Shown here piece after piece: positions 27,770 to 38,500 of a DNA stretch of 64,000 bases. Source of the DNA: Bacteroidota bacterium. GTDB lineage: Bacteria > Bacteroidota > Bacteroidia > Cytophagales > UBA9547. The notes below the pieces were generated by a model. The model was not told the origin of the DNA. It saw only the letters and a program-made list of their open reading frames with translations, and did not search any database. The stretch spans positions 1 to 64,000 of the forward strand of contig RDZG01000063.1 of NCBI GenBank assembly GCA_004293915.1, in the 5' to 3' direction. The position numbers were made by a program, and so were the translations under genes. Numbering within the stretch: the first letter of the stretch is position 1; each line of letters begins with the position of its first letter.

Positions 27770-27840
27770 CTTTTCTGCACAAAAATTGGTTCGTAATAAA
27801 AAAAATGTAAACTTTGTTGCAGTTAACTACAGTAAATAGC

Positions 27841-28659
27841 GTGAAAGATTCTACAAAATCTTTGTTAAGGGTTATTTTTTTAAGCATATTTTTTGTTTTT
27901 GCATCCTTTTTTGGATTTGCAGATGATAAAACATCAAGCAATACCATCATATTAAATGGTGCTTATCAAGGTAAAAATCTGTATGTTCAAAATCCTTTTA
28001 CAGTAAATATGAAAGATTTTTGTACAGACGAAGTGTATGTTAATAGCGAAAAAGTGATGAGCCAAATCAAATCAAGTGCTTATGAAATTGATTTGTCGTA
28101 TTTAGCTATAAACGAACCTGTTACAATAGAAATCATACACAAAGCTGATTGTAAACCAAAGGTTTTGAATGCCCAAGTCATACGTTTAAATAGTAATTTG
28201 CAGTTTACAAACTTAGTTTCAAATGAAACCAGTATTAGTTGGTCTACAAAAGGAGAAAAAATTGGCGACAAAATGTATGTTGAACAGTTTTTGTACAATT
28301 CTTGGATTACTTTAAAAGAAATTCCTTCAAAAGGTTCGTCATCAAATAGCAGTTATTCTTCCGAAAGCCATCATACTTCTGGAATTAATAAATATCGTAT
28401 AAAATATACTGATAAAGATGGAACGGCATTTTACTCTCGTGTAATTGAATATCAATCTGGATTGCCAGAAATTACATTTTATCCAAAACGAGTTTCAAAC
28501 AAAATATACCTTTCTCGTGGCTCTGATTATGAAATTACAGACGAAAAAGGAGTTGTTTTAAATAAAGGAAAAGGAAAAGAAATACCGTGCGAAACCCTAA
28601 AAGAAGGCGTTTATTATCTAAATGTTGATAATAAAACCGAGAAATTTCTCAAGAAATAA
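27841..28659 (+). CDS. Secreted protein with degenerate T9SS-like C-terminus
   Basis: 272 residues if started at GTG 27841. The track start is a TTG nine codons earlier. The signal peptide ends near ...SFFGFAD. The middle reads as beta-rich FN3-like strands (QFTNLVSNETSISWSTKGE, KYRIKYTDKDGTAFYSRVIEY). The last ~65 residues (ITFYPKRVSNKIYLS to GVYYLNVDNKTEKFLKK) follow the type A T9SS sorting pattern, but with YPKR in place of YPNP. A cell-surface location is likely. Function unknown. Confidence 0.6.
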   Translation: MKDSTKSLLRVIFLSIFFVFASFFGFADDKTSSNTIILNGAYQGKNLYVQNPFTVNMKDFCTDEVYVNSEKVMSQIKSSAYEIDLSYLAINEPVTIEIIHKADCKPKVLNAQVIRLNSNLQFTNLVSNETSISWSTKGEKIGDKMYVEQFLYNSWITLKEIPSKGSSSNSSYSSESHHTSGINKYRIKYTDKDGTAFYSRVIEYQSGLPEITFYPKRVSNKIYLSRGSDYEITDEKGVVLNKGKGKEIPCETLKEGVYYLNVDNKTEKFLKK

Positions 28660-28729
28660 GCTTAGTTTCTTTAAGTTTTATTTAAAATTACCTCAATTAT
28701 ACTTTGAATTATAACTACACTAAGGTTTT

Positions 28730-30193
28730 ATGCAAGATACTTTGTCTATTGCTATTAAAAATTCTTTAAGTACAATTACATTCACTCTAGATACTTCATA
28801 CCGATATATTACTTTTTCATCTTTGCACCAAAGCACCATGTTTGCTATTTGGAATGCAAAGATTAATAAAGGCGATTGTATACTAGATTTTTTGAGTGAG
28901 GAAGATAAAATTAAAGCAAAAAAGAATTTCGATAGGGCTTTAAAAGGCGAATCGTTTGTTTTAGTTGAAGAATACGGAGATAAAAATATTCAACGCTTTT
29001 TTTGGGAAGACAAGTATTCTCCAGTAATCCTTGATGGCAAAGTTATTGGTGTTACAGTTGTTGCTGTTGATGTTAGTAATCATGTTGAGGTTTCAAAAAA
29101 GCTTGAAGAAACTCAAAACAGACTAAATATTGCATTAGAATCTAGCCAAATAGGTGTTTGGGAGTGGGATGTTAATCTGGATAAGATTTATTGGTCTGAA
29201 CACATGTATGATATTTTTGAGGTTGAAACCAACACAAAACTCAAATTAGATACTTATTTGCCTTTATTGCATCCAGAAGATAAAGAAAATGTGTTATTCA
29301 TAATTCAAAATAGCATTGCAAATAAGCTAGATTATGAAGTTGTACATAGAATTATTCTTAAAGATACGAGTATTCGTTGGATTTTGGGAAAAGCAAAAAT
29401 GGTTTTAAATCAAAATGGAGATGTAATACAGATTATTGGGACATGTTTAGATATTACATCACAGAAAAAAATCGAAACTGAATTATTACTCAAAAACGAT
29501 GAACTAACCAAAACAAACGCAGAATTAGATAAATTTGTATATAGTGCATCGCACGATTTGCGAGCTCCTGTTGCTTCAATGCTTGGCTTAGTAGATTTGG
29601 CTCGTATGGAGAAAAATCCTGAAAACTTGATTCAATTATTTGAATTACAAGTAAAAAGCCTGAAACGCATGGATAGTTTTATTCATGATATTATCGATTA
29701 TTCTAGAAACACAAGATTAGAATTAGCTTTTTCAATCATTGATTTTCAATCAATTATCAATGAAGCATTTGAACAGTTAAATTTTATTAATAACTCAGTG
29801 CAAATCACAAAAAATATTTCAATAAATCAACATGCTACTTTTGTATCTGATTCTAAAAGAATTCAAATTGTAATAAATAATATTATTTCAAATGCTATAA
29901 AATATTATGATGCTGGAAAAAAAGATTCTTTTGTAAATGTAGACATTGAAATAGATGAACAAAATGCAGTTTTAACCATTGCTGATAATGGCATTGGGAT
30001 TCATGAAAATGAATTAGCAAAAATTTTTAATATGTTTTATCGTGCAACAGAAATAGGAAAAGGCTCTGGTTTGGGTTTGTATATCGTAAAAGAAGTTGTT
30101 GAAAAACTTAAAGGTAAAATAGAATACAAATCCACTTATGGTTTGGGAACAGAAGTTAAAATTACCTTATTCAACTTTTTAAATCACAAGTAA
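28730..30193 (+). CDS. PAS-domain sensor histidine kinase
   Basis: 487 residues: PAS-like region 1 (~10-120), PAS 2 (~130-250, with SSQIGVWEWDVNLDKIYWSEHMYDIF and the PAC-type LGKAKMVLNQNGDVIQIIGTCLDITSQKK), a short coiled linker, HisKA with His275 in VYSASHDLRAPVASML, and HATPase with INNIISNAIKYYD, DNGIGI and GSGLGLYIVKEV. No membrane helix, so it is cytosolic. The signal is unknown and no response regulator lies beside it (an orphan kinase). It converges on nspC. Confidence 0.93.
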   Translation: MQDTLSIAIKNSLSTITFTLDTSYRYITFSSLHQSTMFAIWNAKINKGDCILDFLSEEDKIKAKKNFDRALKGESFVLVEEYGDKNIQRFFWEDKYSPVILDGKVIGVTVVAVDVSNHVEVSKKLEETQNRLNIALESSQIGVWEWDVNLDKIYWSEHMYDIFEVETNTKLKLDTYLPLLHPEDKENVLFIIQNSIANKLDYEVVHRIILKDTSIRWILGKAKMVLNQNGDVIQIIGTCLDITSQKKIETELLLKNDELTKTNAELDKFVYSASHDLRAPVASMLGLVDLARMEKNPENLIQLFELQVKSLKRMDSFIHDIIDYSRNTRLELAFSIIDFQSIINEAFEQLNFINNSVQITKNISINQHATFVSDSKRIQIVINNIISNAIKYYDAGKKDSFVNVDIEIDEQNAVLTIADNGIGIHENELAKIFNMFYRATEIGKGSGLGLYIVKEVVEKLKGKIEYKSTYGLGTEVKITLFNFLNHK

Positions 30194-30202
30194 TTTTCTC
30201 AA

Positions 30203-31345
30203 TTATAATCGTGCTTTATACTCTTCATATCCAAACGATTTAATGAGTTTAAAGGTATTATCTTCTCTCCAAATTCCAATATTTGGCAAATTTACACCAT
30301 TAAATGTGGTTGTTTTTACCATCGTGTAATGCATCATATCTTCAAAAACTATAGTGTCGCCAATTTTAAGCGGCTTTTTGAACGCATAGGGTCCCATGTG
30401 GTCGCCTGCTAGGCATGTTAGTCCTCCCATTTTATATACATAATTGCCTTTTTCTGTAACTTCTGCATCTGATATTTTTGCTGTATAAGGCATTTCGATA
30501 CAATCGGGCATGTGTGCCGATATCGAACAATCTAAAATAGCTACATTTTTGCCACCACTTTCAACAAAATCTAAAACTTTTGATACCAAATAGCCTGTTT
30601 TCCAGCCAAATGCTGAACCTGGCTCGAGTATGATTTCTTTAATATTTGGATATTTTTTATATACTCCTTTTATGAACGAAATCAAGTGCGGATGGTCGTA
30701 GCCCAAACGTGTCATCAAATGCCCACCTCCCATATTAAACCACTGAATTTGAGTGAGTAATGAGCCAAATCGCTTTTCTATTTCTAGCCAAGTTCTTTCC
30801 AAAGCATAGCTATCTTTTTCGCACAAATTGTGCATGTGTAACCCTTCTATTCCTTGGGGTAATTTACCATTAAATTTATCGGCTGTCATTCCTAATCTAG
30901 AACCTGGAATACAAGGATTATACAAATCGGTTTCTACTTCCGAATATTCTGGATTGATACGAATGGCACATGAAATTTTCTTTTTATTTGCCTGTATTTG
31001 AGGTTTAAATTTTTCCCATTGTGCGATAGAATTAAAAGTAATATGTCCGCAATGTTGCATTGTTTCCTCAAATTCGCTTTCCAAGTAGGCAACATTATAG
31101 GCATGTACCTCGCCTCCAAATTCTAAGGCTCCAAGTCGAGCCTCGTTTAGTGAGCTTGCTGTTGTGCCTGGCACATATTGTTTTACCAAATCAAATGTGC
31201 TATACATCGAAAAACCTTTCAAAGCCAAAATTATTTTTGCTCCAGATTGTTCGGCAATAGATTTAATTAACGTTAAATTTTTGCGAAGCAATTTTTCTTC
31301 TAGCAAAAAACAAGGACTTGGAATTTCTGAAAACGGAATAGACAT
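30203..31345 (-). CDS. nspC: Carboxynorspermidine decarboxylase
   Basis: 380 residues of the fold-III PLP decarboxylase family. The PLP lysine is in KIILALKGFSMY, the glycine-rich phosphate loop is WFNMGGGHL, LEPGSAFGWKTG follows, and the catalytic Cys is in GGLTCLAGDHMGPY. The first residues (IPSPCFLLEE) are characteristic. It decarboxylates carboxyspermidine or carboxynorspermidine in the alternative polyamine pathway that replaces SpeD/SpeE in many Bacteroidota. The partner dehydrogenase (CASDH) is not in the window. It has its own promoter. Confidence 0.94.
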   Translation of the reverse strand: MSIPFSEIPSPCFLLEEKLLRKNLTLIKSIAEQSGAKIILALKGFSMYSTFDLVKQYVPGTTASSLNEARLGALEFGGEVHAYNVAYLESEFEETMQHCGHITFNSIAQWEKFKPQIQANKKKISCAIRINPEYSEVETDLYNPCIPGSRLGMTADKFNGKLPQGIEGLHMHNLCEKDSYALERTWLEIEKRFGSLLTQIQWFNMGGGHLMTRLGYDHPHLISFIKGVYKKYPNIKEIILEPGSAFGWKTGYLVSKVLDFVESGGKNVAILDCSISAHMPDCIEMPYTAKISDAEVTEKGNYVYKMGGLTCLAGDHMGPYAFKKPLKIGDTIVFEDMMHYTMVKTTTFNGVNLPNIGIWREDNTFKLIKSFGYEEYKARL

Positions 31346-31359
31346 TTTAATATTTTTTA

Positions 31360-31389
31360 CAAAAATACAGTTATACCAGTATTTTCAAT
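31360..31389 (-). promoter_or_regulatory. Bacteroidota-type promoter of nspC
   Basis: Minus strand ATTG-N18-TATTTTTG. The -7 element lies about 15 bases before the ATG, giving a very short leader. Confidence 0.5.
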
Positions 31390-31420
31390 ATCAATTTATC
31401 TTTTATGAGTATTTTTTTTA

Positions 31421-31428
31421 TACTTTTG
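31421..31428 (+). promoter_or_regulatory. Putative -7 element for the GntR-family gene
   Basis: TACTTTTG matches TAnnTTTG about 95 bases before the start. No clear -33 element. Confidence 0.3.
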
Positions 31429-31522
31429 AAAATAATGGGACTATTCATAATTTTATTTGTATTTTCAAAAGAATTTTGATTAAAATGAAGATAGAAAATG
31501 TAAACAATCAAAAAATAATAAC

Positions 31523-32236
31523 ATGAAAGAAGCTCAATACAAACGTGTTTACAACGCTTTGAATGCCCAAATTGCTAAAAAAGAATTTTTGGAAGGCGAT
31601 TTGTTGCCGTCCGAAAATCTGCTAACTACTCAGTTTGGTGTGGCTCGCAGTGTGGTTAGGCAGGCTTTACTCGAACTCGAAAAAGAAGGAAAAATAGTGA
31701 AACAACAAGGCAAAGGCAGCATTGTTGTTCCCGAACGCAAATCGTTGGCTTTGTTGTCGGTAAAAGGATTTTCGCAGGTTGTTGGTGCTGAGCGGAAAAT
31801 AAACACAATTATGCTTCAAAATCCGATAAAACGAAAATGGGATGGTGTATTCTTTTTTCCGCTTTCAGAAAAAGAACTTGCTGCCGATTGTTTTTACCTC
31901 AAACGCTTGCGGTTAGTTGATAATCAGACTGTGATGTTAGAAAACACTTATTTGCCCGACTTATATCTAGAAGATTTTTTGACACAAAAGTTTGTAGATG
32001 GATCATTATTTCAACTATTAAAATCGCAATATAATATCGAAATAAAAGGAGTTGAGCAAGAGTTGAGAGCCATAAATGCCGAAGTTGATTTAGCCACAAA
32101 TTTGGCTATTGAGCCAAATCAAGCAGTTTTGCATGTTCAACGAAAATACATTACAAATAAAAAAGACTTCTTTATTTATAGTTCACTTTTTTGTAACACA
32201 CACAATTACTCATTTAGCAATATAATAAAAACGTAG
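31523..32236 (+). CDS. GntR-family transcriptional regulator (HutC/UTRA type)
   Basis: 237 residues. The N-terminal winged HTH is QYKRVYNALNAQIAKKEFLEGDLLPSENLL then RSVVRQALLELEKEGKIVKQQGKGSIV (~1-70). The C-terminal UTRA-type ligand domain (~90-237) contains CFYLKRLRLVDNQTVMLENTYLP. HutC-type members sense sugars, amino acids or related small molecules. It ends about 270 bases upstream of the giant surface-protein gene on the same strand, so a local control role is possible but unproven. Confidence 0.92.
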   Translation: MKEAQYKRVYNALNAQIAKKEFLEGDLLPSENLLTTQFGVARSVVRQALLELEKEGKIVKQQGKGSIVVPERKSLALLSVKGFSQVVGAERKINTIMLQNPIKRKWDGVFFFPLSEKELAADCFYLKRLRLVDNQTVMLENTYLPDLYLEDFLTQKFVDGSLFQLLKSQYNIEIKGVEQELRAINAEVDLATNLAIEPNQAVLHVQRKYITNKKDFFIYSSLFCNTHNYSFSNIIKT

Positions 32237-32509
32237 TTAATTTTATTGCATCTAAACAATCTTAACTAATTTTTCGTATAAATATTTTACAAATTTTAAA
32301 CAAATAAATGCAATTTTTATTTGTAATAATTGAATAATATTAAGAATATTGTAAATTATTTTAATATTTTATTGGTTACTTCATTTATGTTTAGTGTATA
32401 AATGTGTATACAATATAATATGTTAAATTTATAAACAACTGAAAATTAGGTAATTATATTTATATTAAAACGTTACATTAAGAAATAAACCACTTTATTT
32501 TATAAGATT

Positions 32510-35500
32510 ATGAACAAAATAAATACTGCTTCGAGAATATTTTTATTCGTATTAGCACAATTTTGTACGCTAAATTTTGCCATCGCTCAAAATAATTGTT
32601 TGAAGATTGGGCAAAATGTAACTGGTATTCAGTTTAAAGATGTGTTTAAGGAAAATATTGGGTGGCGATTTCCTGGTACAAGCCCAGCTGCGGTTTGTTC
32701 AGGTATTTTTGGCGCTCCTGGATGTCCTGAACAACCAATTATAGATGCTTTGCCAAAAGATGCAAATGGATATGTTACAGGTGGTATTCCTTATAATGTA
32801 TCTGGTTTGCAAACATCTATAAATAATACCTATTCTGGTTCTATTACCTCTATCACTACCTATATGCAGCGTGAAAGCTACGCTCCGTATGCATTGGGTG
32901 ATTATTATGTTTTTTGGCAAGGACAAGGTACTATGCGATTCTTTTGGAACGATGGTCCTGGTATGATAAGAATTACGGCAGGTTCTTACGGAACTATTCC
33001 TGTAGCCAATGGTTACGAACTTAATTTTGGTGTCGCTAACAATGGAATTACAGCCATTTCTGCCAATGCAGTAACTTCCGATGCTTCTGCGGGAGTGCAT
33101 TATTGTAGAATAACTGTTCCTGCCACTACAGGTACTCCAGCAAAAGATCCATTTAATAATATTGCTGGAATCGGAATGCAGATAACTTCATCTGCGGTTG
33201 CTCCCAACCATTTAAGAGGGATTTCTGTAGTAGCACCCGATTTTGGCTCAAACCCTGGTGGGTATAATGGATCTAGTAAATTTATAGCCGATGGCACTAA
33301 TGCTCGTACGTTTGTTAATTCTGGTCCCGAACATTTCAAAACACAGCCTTTTCATCCAGCATTTTTAAATTGGATTAAAATTTTTCCTGTTTTTCGTTTT
33401 AAAGATGCCATAGGAGTAGATCAAGAAACTCCTAAAGATGTATCTTGGCTCAATGTGCGTCCGTATGATTATTATACGCAAACCGCTCAAATTCCTGGTG
33501 TTGGACATCCTTATGCTTATATGTACATGATTCAGCTATGTAACTTGCTTAAAAAGGATGCATGGATAAATGGTTTTGTGAACTCTGACGAAAATTATCA
33601 ACGGAATTTGGGAAAATTATTTAAAGATAATTTAGATCCAAATCTCAAAGTGTATTTAGAGTTAAGTAATGAAAATACATGGAATTTTTTTCAGGGCTTT
33701 AATGGACCAGGTTTGATAAGTAACTACGCACAATCCAACAGCATGGACTTTTTTGATGCTGCATCCTTTTTAGAAAATAGATTTTGGGTAAATTTCGGCA
33801 GCAGTTGGAAAGGCGAAGACCAAGATCGTATGGTGCGTGTTGTAGCTGGGCAAGCGGTAAACGGATATCATTGTGCTCGTAAAACACAATATCACGAAGC
33901 CAGAAACGAAAGATATGATGTGTTGTCAGTGGCTTGGTACTTAGATCAGGTACAAGATAATGCCGCTCTTATTCCTCAAAATGGTACGCCACTTCAGTTG
34001 CTCAATGCCATGATTGCAGATAATAATTTTAATAGAAATCAAAACTCTTCTGTAAACCCTAATGGAAATATTTTCCCTTCTATTGCAAAAGTTATGCAAA
34101 TGCATGTGGGTATGGCACGTGCAAAAGGTAAAAAACTTGCACTTTACGAAGGTGGAACGCATCATTCTTATGAACAAAAGGTAAATGGGGTTGGGGTTGA
34201 TCGAGCAATTTGGGATAGGTCTAAGTTCATTAAATGGTTGCCAGAGATTCGTACATTTTATCGTTCCTTAATTGATACACTTAGAAACTTTCCAGAAGTG
34301 GAGTTGGCAATGGCATTCAATCTTTATGGTGGAAGCGGTGAACCATTATCTAATGGACAAATTGTAGAAGCGCATAATTTTGGTTTTGTACCAAACGCAT
34401 TTTCAGATACAACCGCAACAGGAGATAAGTCTTTTACATCTACGGAATTTGGAAATATTAATATTTTCGGTACCAATGCCCATGGCGTATGGAAAGAATT
34501 GAATGCACAAAACAATGTTTGGAAATTCAACTCAATCTGTACTCCTACCATCACATCCGATATTGTAGGTTCGGGTTTGTCGTTAAATTTTGTAAGCACT
34601 AGAAGTCAATATGTAAATGTAACTGGAGCTTCGCTTTTCGATCCCTTAGCTACAGCCAATTACACCATCGAAACTTGGGTAAAACCAGCCGAACTCGAAC
34701 GGCAGCAAGCTGTTTGGGCTTACTCTAATGGTTCAAATGTATTAAATGCACTTAATATTACTGCACTAAACAAATTAGAGTGGAATATTGGCAATGGCTC
34801 GACAATATTAACAGGTCCACTCGTGGAACGAGATAAATGGTACCATGTGGCAGTAGTCAAAAATGGTACAAGTGTACAAATGTATGTAAATGGTACGGTG
34901 GCAGCATCGGGTTCGGCATCGGGTTCGGCTGGTGTGCCAACCAACTACACACTTGGTGCATCAAATGCGGGTAGCCTAGCCAATTATTTTCGTGGTGGAT
35001 TAGACGAACATAGAGTTTGGAGCGGTGTAGCACTCTCGCAACCTACGATTCGAGATTATATGTGTAAAAAAATAATACCAGCCACACCTAACTATGCTTC
35101 GCTTTCTACCTATATCGAATTTAATAGCATTTCGGGCACTAATTTGATGGATAGAAAAACAGCACTTTCGCATGGCACATTAGTCAATTTTGTAGCTACC
35201 GAATCTTATGGTTATTTGCCGTCTGGTGCACCTATTGGCGATTTGAGTACCAATATTTATCCTGGCTCGTGGGCTAATACAGGGCTTTCATATACAAACC
35301 CTGTTGGTGGAGATATTATCAATGTAAATGGCATAGGAGCAGGCAATCCAGATGGCGTACATATATACGTAGTAAATCAAGCCCCAACGCTTAATACCAA
35401 ACCACAGTTTTACACCTCAATTGCAGGAAAATATTTTGGTGTATTTTTAGCAAATGGCACAAATCCAAGTTATAATGTAAATTATAACTTTCAAGGCAAT

Positions 35501-38500
35501 GCATCTGCCTCTGCTACTGTTGGGTTTAATCGTTTGGTAAAACGCGATGGAGGTTCAGATTATGCTTGGGATAATTCTGGAGCAAGAATTGACCCTTTAA
35601 ATAAAACATTGATAACCAACTGCACCGAAAATTATAGAGCAGAATATATTTTAGGTGTTCGACAAAATCAGTTAATCCAAAGACCTGGTTCAGGAACTTG
35701 TATCAGTTTACCAGGTACTTCAGTAGGAACATTTCTTAGTTTTAAAAGATCTAATGTTTATACGCTTTCGTTTTGGGCTAAAGGCGTAGGAGATGGTGTA
35801 ATGGGATTTCGTGATCCTTTTACTGAGCGTTATATTAATTATCGAGCAACGAATAGTTCTGATTTTGTGGCTAGATATCAAGATTTATCTTTAGGAAATC
35901 AAAACAAAATTAGTGGGGGAGAAAATACATCTTGGACTCACTATGCTTACACGAGAGATGCCTCTGGTTTGTTTGTTTATTATGTTAATGGTTATCCATC
36001 TTCTTCTATTGATTTTCCTGGCGATACATCAATGGTAGATATGTTCATAAAAGCAGGGGGACCTTGGGCTGGTCAATTTGATGAGCTTTCTGTATGGAAA
36101 AGAAATTTGAGCCTTACAGAAATTAGAGATTTGATGTGTAAAAAAATCACACCTTCTCACCCAAGCTATTGCGATTTACAAGCTTATTTCAAATTTGACG
36201 AAGGCAGTGGTAATGTGATGGAAAATACTTTAGGTGCAGGCAATATTGTATTTGATGGTCCGATTGCTTGGGTGAGATCTGGAGCTGCCATAGGAGATGA
36301 AAGTAAACATAACTACAACGCTCCTTTTATTGCAAGCATTGCACATCCTGATGGTGATTTTATAAAAGTAACTCCCACAGTGCAAAATGGTATGGTAGGC
36401 ACACAGGTCTATATTGTAAATTCAGATCCCAATTATCCTATTTTCCCAAGTACAGAAACCTATCCTGTAGGCATTCCAAATAGAGATACTTCAAGATATT
36501 TTGGAACGTATGTAATTCCATTCTATCCAATAGCTAATAACGACAATCAAAGGTCTTACTTATATGAATACAATTATGCGGGTAACAAAAATATTAATTT
36601 CACCAATGAGGCAAATCTTAGATTGATTCGTAGAGAAACTAATCAAGTTTTAAATTGGACAAACACTGGTATTAATCCTGTTATTGCTTCAAAAACTTTA
36701 ACTTGGCAATCTCCAATAAGACTAGATCCGCATCATCCTGTTGGTGAGTTTTTGTTAGCAGGTACCAATCCAAGCCCATTTATTGCTCCGCTCAATGGTA
36801 TTCCCACTCTGGCTGGAATTACAGGAAAATCTACTTTATGTTTAGGAGAATCTAATGCTTTATATAAAGTACTGGCTCCAGTTGATAAACGTGCATTATC
36901 ATTCAAATGGATAGCTTCAAATGGGTTGTCTTTATCAAATTCTACAGCAGATACAGTAAATGTTACAGCCTTAACAGCAGGTGCACAAACATTAACTGTT
37001 ATAGGAATTAATAAATTCGGCACTAGCACACCATTCATATATCCAATTAATGTTCAAAATACGGGTTATTTGAGTTCTAATATCACTGGAAATTTAAACC
37101 CATGTAATTCTGCAACTGCAACATATTCAGTTTCAAATGTTTCGCCATCGCCAATAGCCTATCTTTGGTCTGTAACTGGCGATGCCATTAATCCTACTCC
37201 CTCTAATTTAACTCCTTCAAACGCATTTAATTTTGGGGGTGGTGGGCAAAGCATTGTTCGTATCTCTGTATATGGACAATATTCTTGTGGATTGGCATTG
37301 ATAAATACATTAAATGTAAACAACAATAGTTTGCCAACTACTACATTAGGAATACTAGGAGATTCACTTTGTTTGATAGACAATTCTACAACAATTGCTA
37401 TAAAAGTTAATAATTCTCAAAATGGAGTTACCTACACAGCCTTTGATGGTGCAACCCCAGTGGCTACCACTACTGGTAACGGAGGCACACTTTTATTGAA
37501 TGTCCCAACAGGCATTTTAACGACTTTTGTAAATAAAGTAATTACAGTAAAAGCTCAAAATAATCTTTGTCCACTCATTCCAGTTAATATGGCAACATCG
37601 GCAAATATTTTGATGGGAAATACCCTAACTGGGGGTCAGTTAGCTCCTACTTTTGCAAATCCTGGTAATATTTGTTATGATTTGAATACAGGAGATATCA
37701 AAGATTTTCCATTAGTTATTACAAGTGGCGCTGTTTCTGGAACTACTTATACTCCCAATTATTTAACTTTTGCACAGCCTTATGGCGAACCTTTTGAATC
37801 TGTTATGGGAAGATCAGTTATTGCTACTGGTACTTCAGTAACCATGTTAGCCAAACCAAGTTCTTTCCCGTTTTGGTTGTCGTTTGGAGTTCCAAATAGT
37901 ATTAGTGGTTTTGCAAAAGCTCCCGGTTGCCCAACGCAAAAATTAACTACTAAAACTACATTTACACTCAACAACACCCCTGGAGTTGCTGTTCCTTCAA
38001 AAGTTGCCGGTCCAGGCAAAGATCAAAAAATGGATGGTGATGGTAAATATCCTGTATGTACTGGAACACCTACAAGCCATTTTACTACTGCAAAAGGTGG
38101 TTCAATTTCTCAATTTAACCAACGCTATTTTAATGGTGCTATGACGAATGGTAGTGCTAATATTACCATGAGTAGTTATTCTAATATGACTTCTGCTCAG
38201 ATTGATATCAATGATGTAGTGTATATTTTAGGAACTCAGACAGATGGAAGTGGTTTACCTGCTGGCAATAATTTGCCACAATTAGATGGTAATGGAAATA
38301 AAACACCATATTTCGTAGTAGCTGTAAACTCAGGTGCTAATACGATTCAATTAGCAACATCAAGAGGTGGTGGAGCAATTACAATGAATTTTAATGCTAC
38401 AAATATTAAATTCTGGGCACCTATTACCATTGATATTCCAGCTGGCACAAATACATTTAATATTCCTAATCGTTTTGGAACATTAGGTTTAGGTTTATAT

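Noticed and set aside
27808-27815. Promoter -7 element before the 27841 gene
   Set aside because: TAAACTTTG has one base too many to match TAnnTTTG, and no -33 element is present.
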